Shown here piece after piece: positions 18,033-27,406 of a stretch of 64,000 nucleotides of DNA (its first letter is position 1; each line of letters opens with the position of its first letter). The translations under genes were made by a program, and so were the position numbers. The DNA lies in NCBI RefSeq assembly GCF_020405205.1, contig NZ_CP084469.1:992001-1056000 (forward strand). The letters run 5' to 3'. This DNA comes from Natrinema salinisoli (GTDB lineage: Archaea; Halobacteriota; Halobacteria; Halobacteriales; Natrialbaceae). The notes beneath the pieces were generated by a model. That model ran no database searches and was not told the DNA's origin. It saw only the letters and a program-made list of their open reading frames with translations.

Positions 18033-18974
18033 ATGGCCACCGCTGAGGACGTCGAAGGGACAGCAGACGACGAGCCGGAGGGCTCCGTCGTCGAGGACGA
18101 CCGCAGTCGCGAGAGCACTGCCGGGACCGGCGACAACCGCTATACACGCAAGCAGTCGGTCCTCATCACCGGCTGCTCGTCCGGGATCGGCCGCGCGACC
18201 GCCCGCGCCTTCCTCGAGGAGAACTGGCAGGTGTTCGCGACGGCGCGCAACGTCGACGACATCGAAGCCCTCGGGGAGGCCGGCTGCGACACCCTCGAGT
18301 TGGACGTCACCGATCCGGAACAGGTCGCGTCGGTCGTCGAGGAGACCGTCGACGTCGCCGGCTCCATCGACTGCGTCGTCAATAACGCCGGGTACGCCCA
18401 GATGGGGCCGCTCGAGGACGTCGCGACGGTCGACCTCCACCGGCAGTTCGACGTCAACGTCTACGGCCCCCATCGGCTCACCCGCGCCGCACTGCCACAC
18501 ATGCGCGCCCAGGGCGAGGGTCGAATCATCAACGTCTCGAGCGTCGCCGGGCGGATTTCCTTCCCCGGCTCGGGCGCGTACTCGGGGTCGAAACACGCTC
18601 TCGAGGCGATGAGCGATTCCCTCCGCGCCGAGGTCGACGAGTTCGACATCGACGTCGTCCTGATCGAACCCGGTCCGGTCGAGACCGAGTTCACCGACCG
18701 CGTCGACGAGGAGCTCCCCGGAGACGAACGGACCCCGGCCTACGAATCGCTGTACGAACTCTACGACGACGCTCAGTTGATCGGCGGCGGGAGCGGCGGT
18801 CCCTTCGCCTCCGAACCCGAAGACGTCGCCGACGCGATCCTCGATTCGGCGACCAGTCCCGATCCGCCGGCGCGGTATCCGGTCGGGCCGCTCGCCCAAT
18901 ACGGACTGTACGCTCGCTATCTCCCGGATCGGCTGCGCGATGCAGTCTACGGGCTCGCGCGAAAACTGGCCTGA
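18033..18974 (+). CDS. Short-chain dehydrogenase/reductase
   Basis: 313-residue NAD(P)-dependent oxidoreductase with a classical SDR Rossmann fold. After an acidic 40-residue N-terminal extension comes the dinucleotide motif TGCSSGIGRA, the NNAG motif (VVNNAGYAQMG), catalytic Ser in INVSSVAG and the YxxxK pair in AYSGSKHA. The tail (YPVGPLAQYGLYARYLPDRL) resembles the group that includes retinol/steroid-dehydrogenase-like SDRs. Substrate is unknown. Start at 18033 is the first ATG after the upstream gap; the N-terminal extension may be shorter in reality. Confidence 0.9.
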   Translation: MATAEDVEGTADDEPEGSVVEDDRSRESTAGTGDNRYTRKQSVLITGCSSGIGRATARAFLEENWQVFATARNVDDIEALGEAGCDTLELDVTDPEQVASVVEETVDVAGSIDCVVNNAGYAQMGPLEDVATVDLHRQFDVNVYGPHRLTRAALPHMRAQGEGRIINVSSVAGRISFPGSGAYSGSKHALEAMSDSLRAEVDEFDIDVVLIEPGPVETEFTDRVDEELPGDERTPAYESLYELYDDAQLIGGGSGGPFASEPEDVADAILDSATSPDPPARYPVGPLAQYGLYARYLPDRLRDAVYGLARKLA

Positions 18975-18992
18975 CCGTTGAACCGTTCCGCT

Positions 18993-19529
18993 CTACCCCG
19001 AGTACCGGTCGTCGTCGTACCGCTCGGCTGCCGACTCGAACCCCAGTTCCGACTGTTCCTGGCTGCGCCGCTCCTCGAGCGCCGCGATCGCGTCGGGGTC
19101 CGGCGCGGCATCGTCGGTGATCCGCGCCCACGAGTTGTGGACTTTGGCGTGGCACCACCGACAGAGGTAAATCGTGATCTCGTGGGAGAGGGTTTCGCCG
19201 CCGCGATCGTAGGAGAGGTGGTGTTCCTCGAGCAGCGGTCGTTCGTCGTCGTGAGCCATCCGCTTTTCCTCGAGCCCGCAGCGAACGCACTCGCGGTCGC
19301 GGTTGCGCGAGCGGAAGTGGGGACAGTCGGCCCACGACCAGTCCGATTCGGGGTCGACGACGGGGCACTCGTAGTCGCCGTCCGCGCGCTCGCTGGCGAA
19401 TTGAGGGTCCTGCTGGTAGTGTTCGAGTGCGTACCGACACTGGCCCTCGCCGGTGAGATAGTCACAGAGGCCCGCGAACTCGTAGGGGTCGTCGACGCCG
19501 ACGGACGTTCCCCGTGGCGTTTTCTCCAT
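18993..19529 (-). CDS. HNH-nuclease-like zinc protein, haloarchaeal
   Basis: 178 residues. The centre carries a zinc-binding CVRCGLEEKRM, then LLEEHHLSYDRGG, and CRWCHAKVHN: two CxxC pairs flanking a His-rich strand, the arrangement of an HNH/beta-beta-alpha-metal nuclease. A further set of Cys residues (C22, C31, C55, C69) near the N-terminus may bind a second zinc. The family is restricted, as far as I know, to haloarchaea. Whether it cuts nucleic acid is untested; it could be an HNH-derived DNA-binding protein. It is convergent with the SDR gene. Confidence 0.78.
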   Translation of the reverse strand: MEKTPRGTSVGVDDPYEFAGLCDYLTGEGQCRYALEHYQQDPQFASERADGDYECPVVDPESDWSWADCPHFRSRNRDRECVRCGLEEKRMAHDDERPLLEEHHLSYDRGGETLSHEITIYLCRWCHAKVHNSWARITDDAAPDPDAIAALEERRSQEQSELGFESAAERYDDDRYSG

Positions 19530-19651
19530 ACCGGTTTCCGGGTTCGACTCGAATCGATTTGAATGCTCCGAGCGTCTCGGCCCTTACCAGCAGAGTAATG
19601 TATGATGTAATAATTCGTAAAGAATAAGAACAGTGGCGGGAGTCATCAGTT

Positions 19652-22102
19652 ATGATGGGGGACCTACGGAACGTCGTACCCGCACCTATCCGGAGGAGTT
19701 ACGCGCTAAAATTCGGAATCGTGTTGCTCGTCATGGCGATCTCGGTCGGCTCACTGGGGCTGGTCGCGACGGCTACGCTCACCGACAGCGTCGAAACGAC
19801 GACGCTCGACGACCAGCAAGATACTGCAGTACGGGAGGCCCAGGCGATCGATAACTGGGACGATCGGAACGCACAACTCGTCGCATCGACGTCCCACGCT
19901 CCCGTTTTCGGCACGGGCGACGACGCAGCGATCGAAGCGTACCTACAGGATAGTTATTCTGACTTCCCGGAAGCCCGGATGAACGCGATGTACGTCGATA
20001 CGTCCACAGGTGAGATTCGGGAGGGCGTCGACACCGACGCCGCGACCCTCGAGGAGTTACAGTTCCCCGCCAGTGAGGAGCTCGAGGGTGATCTCTCGCA
20101 ACACAGTATCCAGCGGACTGACCCGTACGCGATGCCCGACGAGTCGGGACTGGCGTTCGACACCCGCCCCGTCGTCTCGTACTACGTCGGCGTCGGCGAG
20201 AATCGAGCGCTCGTCATTACGTTCAACCTCGCGGACCGGTCGTCGAACGTGCTCTCGAGTACGGACTCGGATACCGTCATGACGGTCGTCGACGAAGAGG
20301 GCAGAATCGTCGGCGATGACGCCTACCTCGGCTACGAAGACGGCCGGGAAGCAGTGACGTTCTTCGAACCCTACGAGGGTAACGACGCCCTCCTCGAATC
20401 TGCACGGGAGGGACCGGGCGCGACGAAAATCGACGGAAAGCCCCCGGAGATACTTCACGAAGAGCCGTATAACTTCGCCCCCGACGGCTACGTTGTCGGC
20501 TATCACACGACCGCTGACGGGTGGACGGTCCTCGTCCATACCGCCGAGTCGGACGCGTTCGGCTTCGTCAACGCGGTCAACCGGTTCGGTACCGGAATCA
20601 CGCTCGGCGGCGTCCTCCTGATCGGCCTGCTCGGTGCCGTACTGGGTCGGACCACGGCGCGATCGATCGATCGGCTGACTCGAGCCGTCGGTGAGATGGA
20701 GGATGGAAACCTCGACGTCGCGGTCGAAACCGAGCGGATCGACAACATCGGTCGGCTGTACGACGGATTCGCCTCGATGCGAGACGAACTGAAACAGAAG
20801 ATCACCGAAGCCGAAGCGGCGCGGGCGGACGCCGAACGCGAACGCGAGCGCGTCGAGGAGATCAACGAGGATCTCCAGGAGGCGGCGGCCTCGTACTGCG
20901 ACGTGATGGAAGCGGCCGCGGACGGTGATCTCACCGTTCGGATGGATTCGGGGACGTCGGAAAACGAGACTATGCAGGCCATCGCGACCGACTTCAACGA
21001 GATGCTCACCGAACTCGAGGGAACCGTCGAACAGATCAGTCGGTTCGCCACCGACGTCGCGACCGCCAGCGAACAGGTCACCGCCTCGAGCGAGGAAGTC
21101 AAATCCGCGAGCGAACAGGTGAGCGAGTCGATTCAGGAGATTTCCAACGGTGCGGACAACCAGTACGAATCGCTCCGCTCGGTCGACGCGGAGATGAACA
21201 CGCTTTCGACGACGACCGAAGAGATCGCCGCCACGTCGAACGAGGTCGCAACCGCCGCGGAACGAACCGCACGGACCAGTCGCGAGGGGCACGACGCCGC
21301 GCAGGAAGCGATCGATGCCTGTGAACACCTCGAGACGGAGCGAGACGCGGTCGTCGAGGAGTTCGAACAGCTTCGCGAGGAAGTCGCGCAGATCGACGAT
21401 CTGACCGATAGCATCGCCGACATCGCCGAGCAGACCAACATGCTCGCGCTCAACGCCAACATCGAAGCGTCCAGATCCGCGTCGGCGGACGGCGACGATG
21501 GCGGGTTCGCCGCGGTCGCCGCCGAAGTCAAGGAGCTCTCGCAGGACGTCAAAGACGCGACCGACGAGATCGGGTCCAGGCTCGAACGGATCCAGGATCA
21601 GACGGAACAGTCGGCGGAGGAGGTCGACCGAACGAGTCAGGAAATCGAACGCGTTCACGACCTCGTCACGGACACCGTCTCCTCGCTCGAGGAAATCGCC
21701 GAGTACGCCCAGGAGACGAACGACGGCGTCCAGTCGATCTCGACGGCGACCGAAGAACAGGCGTCATCGACGCAGGAAGTCGTCGCAATGGTGGACGAGG
21801 TCGCGACGATCGCCGAAGAGACGACCGCCGAAGCCGAAACCGTCGCCGCCTCGGCCGAAGAACAGACGTCCGCACTGACGGCGGTATCCGAATCGGCGGG
21901 CGACCTCTCACAGCAGGCAGTGGCGCTCTCGGAGGCGCTCGATCGGTTCGACACCGACGCCGATGGGAGTGGGGCGGCCGTCGACTCGCTTCCGGAGACG
22001 ATCGACGCCGCAGCCGACAGTGCCGGCTCAGACCCGACGGACGACGACTTCGATCCGAGCGAGACGGACGCCGACGGCTCGGCGTTTTCGTTCGGGGAAT
22101 AA
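19652..22102 (+). CDS. Methyl-accepting chemotaxis transducer (halobacterial Htr type)
   Basis: 816-residue membrane receptor. One membrane helix near 20-42, an extracellular sensor of about 260 residues, a second helix near 308-330 (GITLGGVLLIGLLGAVLG), a HAMP domain, a second HAMP-like unit, and a long coiled-coil signalling domain with the conserved hairpin tip (IADIAEQTNMLALNANIEA). The C-terminal 60 residues are acidic and disordered. It would relay an extracellular signal to CheW/CheA and the archaellum motor. No che genes are nearby. The sensor has no diagnostic ligand motif that I can read; a Cache-type fold is plausible. ATG at 19652 is followed at once by a second ATG. Confidence 0.93.
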   Translation: MMGDLRNVVPAPIRRSYALKFGIVLLVMAISVGSLGLVATATLTDSVETTTLDDQQDTAVREAQAIDNWDDRNAQLVASTSHAPVFGTGDDAAIEAYLQDSYSDFPEARMNAMYVDTSTGEIREGVDTDAATLEELQFPASEELEGDLSQHSIQRTDPYAMPDESGLAFDTRPVVSYYVGVGENRALVITFNLADRSSNVLSSTDSDTVMTVVDEEGRIVGDDAYLGYEDGREAVTFFEPYEGNDALLESAREGPGATKIDGKPPEILHEEPYNFAPDGYVVGYHTTADGWTVLVHTAESDAFGFVNAVNRFGTGITLGGVLLIGLLGAVLGRTTARSIDRLTRAVGEMEDGNLDVAVETERIDNIGRLYDGFASMRDELKQKITEAEAARADAERERERVEEINEDLQEAAASYCDVMEAAADGDLTVRMDSGTSENETMQAIATDFNEMLTELEGTVEQISRFATDVATASEQVTASSEEVKSASEQVSESIQEISNGADNQYESLRSVDAEMNTLSTTTEEIAATSNEVATAAERTARTSREGHDAAQEAIDACEHLETERDAVVEEFEQLREEVAQIDDLTDSIADIAEQTNMLALNANIEASRSASADGDDGGFAAVAAEVKELSQDVKDATDEIGSRLERIQDQTEQSAEEVDRTSQEIERVHDLVTDTVSSLEEIAEYAQETNDGVQSISTATEEQASSTQEVVAMVDEVATIAEETTAEAETVAASAEEQTSALTAVSESAGDLSQQAVALSEALDRFDTDADGSGAAVDSLPETIDAAADSAGSDPTDDDFDPSETDADGSAFSFGE

Positions 22103-22279
22103 CCGGGTCCTCGAGTCGATATCGAACCCGCCGAGGAAGACTAACGGCACCTGGCGGTGCCGTACTCATCGGGCCGTCGATCCCCGGAGTGTCGCTCCGG
22201 AGCACGGCCCGTGGTGGGCCGATTTCCTAGCTTCGATTGAAATTGAAAAATAAATATATGATGACCTTGATGTCATCGT

Positions 22280-22975
22280 ATGGCTCGATCGAAATCGGTC
22301 GAAATCGCGGGGGTCGTCGTCGCCGGCTGGATCGTCCTCGAGTTCCTGCTTCGGCGCGGACTCGTTTCGGCCGCCGCTGCCGTCGGGGTCGAACCGCTGT
22401 TGGCGGATTATCTGGTTCTCGCGATCGGATTTCCGCTCATCGCGGCGGTCCTTAGCCGGTACGCCCTCGGGCACGGGCAGACCCGCAACTCGTGGGGATG
22501 GGAGTGGGGACTCCGATCCCTCGGGATGGGCGTTCTCGCTGCGGTCGTGGGATTCGGCTTGCTCGCCGGCGCTGCCCAGATCGACGCGGCGCTGTTCGGA
22601 CTCGAGGAAACGAGTGGGGCCTTCGCCGAGGAACTGACGGGCGCGTTCGAAGCCACGCCTGCGCTCGCGGTGCTCTTCCTCGTCGGGAACGGGATCGTCG
22701 CCCCGATCGCGGAAGAGCAAGTCTGGCGGGGAATCGTCCAGACGGAGCTCGTCGACGACCGGGGTGTTGCCGCCGGCATCGGGGTAACAGCAGTCCTATT
22801 CGCTCTCAAACACGTGATCGTCGATCTGTCGATCGTCCGTCTCACGTCGCTGCTGACGCTCGCGGTTCTCTTCGGTATCGTTCGTCACCGGTGGGGCACT
22901 GCGAGCAGCACGGTGACACACGTCCTGCTCAATACGATCTCTTCGGCCAGCATCGTCGCCGTTGCGCTTCTCTGA
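22280..22975 (+). CDS. CPBP-family intramembrane glutamic-type metalloprotease
   Basis: 231 residues, about seven membrane helices. The family motifs are present: AEEQVWRGIVQ (the EExxxR motif, near residues 149-159), FALKHVIVD, and HVLLNT. CPBP proteins include the CAAX protease Rce1 and bacteriocin-immunity proteins; in archaea their substrates are unknown. Start at 22280 follows an AT-rich stretch (aaataaatatatg, 22248-22260) that could hold the promoter. Confidence 0.87.
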   Translation: MARSKSVEIAGVVVAGWIVLEFLLRRGLVSAAAAVGVEPLLADYLVLAIGFPLIAAVLSRYALGHGQTRNSWGWEWGLRSLGMGVLAAVVGFGLLAGAAQIDAALFGLEETSGAFAEELTGAFEATPALAVLFLVGNGIVAPIAEEQVWRGIVQTELVDDRGVAAGIGVTAVLFALKHVIVDLSIVRLTSLLTLAVLFGIVRHRWGTASSTVTHVLLNTISSASIVAVALL

Positions 22976-23073
22976 CTGTGACACGGATACGAATCGTCCC
23001 GGATTTACCCGACGCCGAGTCGGGCCGGCCACCGGCGAGAACGCTTTTGCCCTCGCCGCACCGATTCGGGGGC

Positions 23074-23445
23074 GTGCGACTCGTCCACCACCCCAGTACG
23101 GACGACGACTCGAGTGCGAAACGGGACCGCGAGACGCTGGCGACGACGGTCGACCTCGCGGATTCGCTCGTGAGCCAGACGCTGGGACTCATGTTCCGCC
23201 GGTCCATACCGGACGACTACGCGCTGGCGTTCCAGTTCGATTCGATCAAAACCCGCGACCTTCACATGCTGTTCGTCTTCTTCCCGATCGACACGGTCTG
23301 GGTCGTCGACGGCGTCGTCCAGCGCGTCGAAACCCTCCGCCCGTGGCGAGGGTTCGCTCGCGAGGACGCGGACCTGATCGTCGAGCTTCCGGCCGGTACC
23401 GCAGCCGACGTCGACCCCGGCGATCGGCTCGTCCTCGAGGAGTGA
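23074..23445 (+). CDS. DUF192 family protein
   Basis: 123 residues from a GTG at 23074. It shows the DUF192 pattern: SQTLGLMFRRSIPDDYALAF, then LHMLFVFFPIDTVWVVDGVVQRVETLRPW. The family is widespread in bacteria and archaea, often exported, with a small beta-barrel structure, and function unknown. The long open frame upstream of the GTG is an out-of-frame reading of the protease gene. It is a separate unit about 100 bp after that gene. Confidence 0.85.
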   Translation: MRLVHHPSTDDDSSAKRDRETLATTVDLADSLVSQTLGLMFRRSIPDDYALAFQFDSIKTRDLHMLFVFFPIDTVWVVDGVVQRVETLRPWRGFAREDADLIVELPAGTAADVDPGDRLVLEE

Positions 23446-23544
23446 GACGGTCGTAACCGGGGTCGCGAACTGCAGGATTGACCAGTGACGGTCGATCCCT
23501 TCCGCGAACTCCACCTCGAAGACGGCACCGAGCCGTGACCGGCG

Positions 23545-23552
23545 GATTTAAG
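23545..23552 (+). promoter_or_regulatory. TATA box upstream of the leuA/cimA leader
   Basis: gatttaag at this place predicts transcription from about 23575. The downstream synthase starts at 23696, leaving an untranslated leader of about 120 nt, long for haloarchaea. Confidence 0.5.
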
Positions 23553-23580
23553 TCAGCATGATACGTTAGCCCACAGTACA

Positions 23581-23670
23581 ATGGCACGAGATTCCGTCTC
23601 AACGCCGCACGACGAGGATAGAGGAAGTCGGGGCGACCCGGCTGGATGCGAAATTCTCCCACGAACGTAA
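23581..23670 (+). CDS. Possible leader peptide ORF upstream of the LeuA/CimA-type gene
   Basis: A 29-codon ORF starts with ATG at the predicted transcription start and stops at 23670, 25 bp before the synthase start and in a different frame. The peptide is hydrophilic (MARDSVSTPHDEDRGSR...) with one leucine, one isoleucine and no run of branched-chain codons, so it is not a classical attenuator peptide. It could be a chance ORF. An alternative is that a sequencing or real frameshift separates it from the synthase, whose own frame is open back to this point without an ATG or GTG. Confidence 0.3.
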   Translation: MARDSVSTPHDEDRGSRGDPAGCEILPRT

Positions 23671-23695
23671 CCGCAGTACCCGTAGTTCACCACTC

Positions 23696-25228
23696 TTGCC
23701 TGTAACTCACTCTCCCGAACAGACGATCGCATCGGACCGTACAGTACGCCTTCTCGACACGACGCTTCGCGACGGCGAACAAGCCCCGGGCGTCTCGCTG
23801 TCTCCCGACGAGAAAGTCGAGATCGCCCGCTCGCTCGAGCGCGCCGGCGTCTCCGTTATCGAAGCCGGCAGCGCCTGTACGGGAGCGGGTGAACGACAGG
23901 CGATCTCGCGGGTGACCGATCTCGATCTCGACGCGCGCGTCACCAGCTTCTGTCGCGGAATGAAAGGCGACATCGACCTCGCGCTCGAGTGCGACGTCGA
24001 CGGCGTCCATATCGTCGTCCCCGCGAGCGACCGCCACGTCGAGGGCAAGGTCGGCACCTCCCGCGAGGACAACCTCGAGAAGACCGCCGAGCTCGTCGCC
24101 TACGCCAAAGAGAACGACCTCTGGGTCGAGGTCATCGGCGAGGACGGCTCCCGGGCCGATCTCGACTACCTCGAGGAGCTGGCCGAAACGTCCCTCGACG
24201 CCGGCGCAGATCGGTTCTGTTTCGCCGACACCGTCGGCCACACCGGGCCGGAACACACCCACGAGGCGGTCTCCCGGCTCGCCGAACTCGGTCCGGTCAG
24301 CGCCCACACCCACGACGACCTCGGGCTGGGCGTGACCAACGCGCTCGCGGCCGTCTCGGCCGGCGCCGATCTCGTCCACTGTACGGTCGACGGGCTCGGC
24401 GAACGCGCCGGCAACGTCGCCCTCGAAGAGGTTGCGATCGCCCTCTCACACGTCTACGAGCTCGAGACGCTCGAACTCGAGGAGCTGTACGAGCTCGCAC
24501 AGACCGTCGCTCGAGCGACGGGGGTTCAGCTCCCGCCGAACAAGGCCGTCATCGGCGAGAACGCCTTCACCCACGAGAGCGGCATCCACACGGACGGAAC
24601 GCTCAAGGACGACAAGATGTACGAACCCTACGCGCCCGAGACCGTCGGGCGGGAGCGCCGACTCGCGCTCGGGAAACACACCGGCCGTGCGGGCGTCGCG
24701 GCGACGCTCGAGGAACACGGCGTCGATGCCGAGGACGACGAAATCGCAGAAATCGCCAATCGCGTGACGGAGCTCGGTGACCGCGGCCGCAGGGTGACGG
24801 ACGCCGATCTGCTGGCGATCGCCGAGGACGTCACCGGGGAGGATCGCGAGCGCGTCGTCGATCTGCTCGACGTCACCGCCACCAGCGGCGGTGCCGTGCC
24901 GACTGCGAGCGTCAGACTGGACGTCGACGGCGAGGAGCGCGTCGCCAGCGGCACCGGCTCCGGCCCCGTCGACGCCGCCGTCTCCGCCGTCCGCGAGGCG
25001 CTGGGCCCGATGGCCGACGCCGAACTCGAGTCCTACCACGTGGACGCGGTGACGGGCGGTACCGACGCCGTCGTTACCGTCGAGGTGACGATGGCTCGAA
25101 ACGATCGCTCGGTGACGGTCGCCCGCAGCGAGGCCGATATCACTCGCGCGAGCGTCACGGCGATGGTTGACGCCCTCGATCGGCTGCTCGCGGCCGATCA
25201 GCAACCGCTCGCGCCGGCAGACGACTGA
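23696..25228 (+). CDS. 2-isopropylmalate synthase / (R)-citramalate synthase (LeuA/CimA family)
   Basis: 510 residues. It condenses acetyl-CoA with a 2-oxoacid (2-oxoisovalerate for leucine, or pyruvate for isoleucine). The DRE-TIM catalytic domain begins with LLDTTLRDGEQAPG, with metal-binding HTHDDLGLG and VDGLGERAGN, then the flexible GENAFTHESGIHTDG region; the C-terminal 120 residues are the LeuA dimer/regulatory domain, so feedback control by the end product is likely. Overall it resembles CimA of methanogens as much as LeuA. Start is uncertain: the only start codon available is TTG at 23696, although the frame is open further upstream. Confidence 0.9.
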   Translation: MPVTHSPEQTIASDRTVRLLDTTLRDGEQAPGVSLSPDEKVEIARSLERAGVSVIEAGSACTGAGERQAISRVTDLDLDARVTSFCRGMKGDIDLALECDVDGVHIVVPASDRHVEGKVGTSREDNLEKTAELVAYAKENDLWVEVIGEDGSRADLDYLEELAETSLDAGADRFCFADTVGHTGPEHTHEAVSRLAELGPVSAHTHDDLGLGVTNALAAVSAGADLVHCTVDGLGERAGNVALEEVAIALSHVYELETLELEELYELAQTVARATGVQLPPNKAVIGENAFTHESGIHTDGTLKDDKMYEPYAPETVGRERRLALGKHTGRAGVAATLEEHGVDAEDDEIAEIANRVTELGDRGRRVTDADLLAIAEDVTGEDRERVVDLLDVTATSGGAVPTASVRLDVDGEERVASGTGSGPVDAAVSAVREALGPMADAELESYHVDAVTGGTDAVVTVEVTMARNDRSVTVARSEADITRASVTAMVDALDRLLAADQQPLAPADD

Positions 25229-25302
25229 CGTCGACGGTCGACAATCGCGACGACTCGTTTTTCGGAAGGGCGATCCCGTGCTGTCAGTCGGACGTGTCCG
25301 CG

Positions 25303-25503
25303 CTACCCCTGTCGGAAGGGATCGCTCACGACGTTCCAGGGATCGAGCAGGTACACACTCGCGAGAAACAGAGCGAGAACGACGACGAACAGGCGAGCGA
25401 CGCCGTTCGCCGACGACGGAATCCCGACGTCGAGGGTCGTCGCCATCACCACCGCGACCCCGATCCAGAGGCTCCCGACGATCAGTCGCTTTCGACGGTC
25501 CAT
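25303..25503 (-). CDS. Small two-helix membrane protein
   Basis: 66 residues from the ATG at 25503 (MDRRKRLIVGSLWIGVAVVM), with two membrane helices separated by a short loop and a cytoplasmic tail LDPWNVVSDPFRQG. The frame is open upstream to 25647 but that part is Ser/Gly-rich and not convincing. It resembles small haloarchaeal membrane proteins of unknown function. It is convergent with the LeuA/CimA-type gene. Confidence 0.6.
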   Translation of the reverse strand: MDRRKRLIVGSLWIGVAVVMATTLDVGIPSSANGVARLFVVVLALFLASVYLLDPWNVVSDPFRQG

Positions 25504-25744
25504 ACCCGATGGTGCGTCTCGAGTCGCTTGAATACGTGTGGTTTCGAACAGGTCGCCACCGGGGACCTCACTGACAGCGCCCGCGGCTCCCTCCGGCAAG
25601 AAACGGAGTCTGCCTGACGAGTTGCTATAGTAGTCGCTGAACGCCATTGCACTCCCGCTCGCGAATCAGCGGCCAGCACCGTTCGTGCTGGCCGCTCGAG
25701 TGCGAGCGGTGAGTAAAACGTTTCAACGACTACTATCGTTCGCG

Positions 25745-27406
25745 TTACGCGTCTCGAAAGCCGAGCCCGACAGTTTCGTCGTCGAGGGCGTTCTGTCGTT
25801 TGTCGAGCAACCCGACCTCGTCGTACGAAACCGGTCCTGGAACCTGATGCGCTTCGGGCCCCGGTTGGTGGCCGAGATAGGTGACGTTCGGGTTCGTTCC
25901 GATATCCGCCAGCAGTTCGAACTCCACCTCCGGTGCGTCGACGTAGTCCTCGAACAGTTCGTAGGCGGCTTCCTCCGGACTGGCGACCTGAACGTCTTGA
26001 GTCGGGCCCTCGAACTGGTCCGGCGACAGTCCGATCTCTCTGATCCCCTCCTCGCTCTCGAGGTCGAGTCCGGTGTCTTCGATCGCGGTCACGACGTCCA
26101 GCACCGTCTGCTCCTTGTCCGGCAGGGAATCGCCCGGTGGCGGTTCCTCCTCGTACTCCTCCTGAGTGAGATCGACTCCTTTCGCGAGTGCGATCATCCC
26201 GACGGTAAGTTCGTCGACGGCATCGACGACGGCGTCGAGATTCCCGTCGACGCCCTCGAGCGACGATTCGACCGAGTTCGGGGACGGCAGCTGCGTGAAC
26301 AGATTGATGATCGTTCGCGACCTAGCCGGGTTTTCCGCGTACCGTTCCGGGTCGCTCGCGGGGTTGTTTTTGTCGCCGAACTGGATCACGTTCGGCGGAC
26401 AGGCCTGCTCACAGGCGGTCGTTCCGATCAGTTCCTCGCCCGCGTTGCCGTCCTGCCGAGTCGGATCGAAGACGCACTTCGACATGACGCCGCGGGGAGC
26501 GCGACGACTGACCGGTCGGCCGCGCTCGTCGTAGATTCTCTCCGGATCGAGTTCCTCCCGGTCGGTGTCGGGATCGTCCCACTGGAAGTAGTTGACGCCG
26601 TACGGGCAGGCCACTTGACAGTAGCGACAGCCGATACAGACTTCGTAGTCGGTCAGCACCAGCCCGCCTTCGTCGCGCGTGTGGCGAGCCGTCGTCGGGC
26701 ACACCTTCTCGCAGGGCGCGTCGGTACAGTGCTGACACGGGCGGACGAGGTAGTTAAACTCGTGAACGGCATCGGTCTGCGAGCATTCTCCGGGCTCGAC
26801 GTCGACGCTGTCGGGATCCGGTGACTCGACCTGGCCGTCCTCGTAGGCGAGAACGTACATCCAGTTGGCCCCCTGGTCCCATCCGTGTTCCTGATTACAG
26901 GCGGTCACGCAGGCGAGACAGCCGTCGCAGTGCTCGAGATCGATCGTCATCCCCCACTGGGTCCCCTCGTCTGCGTCCTCGACTTCCCCCGCGTCCTCGA
27001 CTGCGGGTTCCGGCTCCGGCTCTTGCTGATCGACCGCACCCCAGCCGAGGCTCGCGAATCCCAGACCGGCCCCCGCCTTTTTGAGCATCTCCCGACGTGA
27101 CTCGTCGCCGTCGGCGAGTTGCAAGAGCGTCGACCCGATACCCTCCTCCTCGCCGTCAGCGTCGTCCGGCCTGGCGATCGGTCGCTCGTCCTCTCCGAAC
27201 TCCGCCATCACGTCCTCGTGATACCGCTCGTGAAACTCCTCCTCCGAGAGCTCCCCTTTCGTGACCCGCATGGCGTCCCGCCCCATCTCCATCCCGAGTT
27301 CCGTATCGTACTCCGTGTCGTCGAGCAACTCCTCGAGGTCGTCCTGCCACGACTCACCGAGCGGGTGAAAGGTCTCTTCGTCCGGCGACTCGTCGTCCGC
27401 ACTCAT
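25745..27406 (-). CDS. Four-cluster 4Fe-4S protein (DmsB/NrfC/HybA type) with internal Tat motif
   Basis: About 553 residues from the ATG at 27406 (an in-frame ATG at 27472 would add 22). Electron-transfer subunit of a molybdopterin or similar membrane oxidoreductase. Cysteine groups: CDGCLACVTACNQ, CQHCTDAPCEKVCP, CIGCRYCQVACPYG and a split set ending ACEQACPP, matching four [4Fe-4S] clusters. A Tat-like SRREMLKKAGAG motif lies at 103-114, after an acidic N-terminal domain of about 100 residues, rather than at the N-terminus. The 200 C-terminal residues are acidic with no recognised domain. No catalytic or membrane-anchor subunit is adjacent. Confidence 0.85.
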   Translation of the reverse strand: MSADDESPDEETFHPLGESWQDDLEELLDDTEYDTELGMEMGRDAMRVTKGELSEEEFHERYHEDVMAEFGEDERPIARPDDADGEEEGIGSTLLQLADGDESRREMLKKAGAGLGFASLGWGAVDQQEPEPEPAVEDAGEVEDADEGTQWGMTIDLEHCDGCLACVTACNQEHGWDQGANWMYVLAYEDGQVESPDPDSVDVEPGECSQTDAVHEFNYLVRPCQHCTDAPCEKVCPTTARHTRDEGGLVLTDYEVCIGCRYCQVACPYGVNYFQWDDPDTDREELDPERIYDERGRPVSRRAPRGVMSKCVFDPTRQDGNAGEELIGTTACEQACPPNVIQFGDKNNPASDPERYAENPARSRTIINLFTQLPSPNSVESSLEGVDGNLDAVVDAVDELTVGMIALAKGVDLTQEEYEEEPPPGDSLPDKEQTVLDVVTAIEDTGLDLESEEGIREIGLSPDQFEGPTQDVQVASPEEAAYELFEDYVDAPEVEFELLADIGTNPNVTYLGHQPGPEAHQVPGPVSYDEVGLLDKRQNALDDETVGLGFRDA

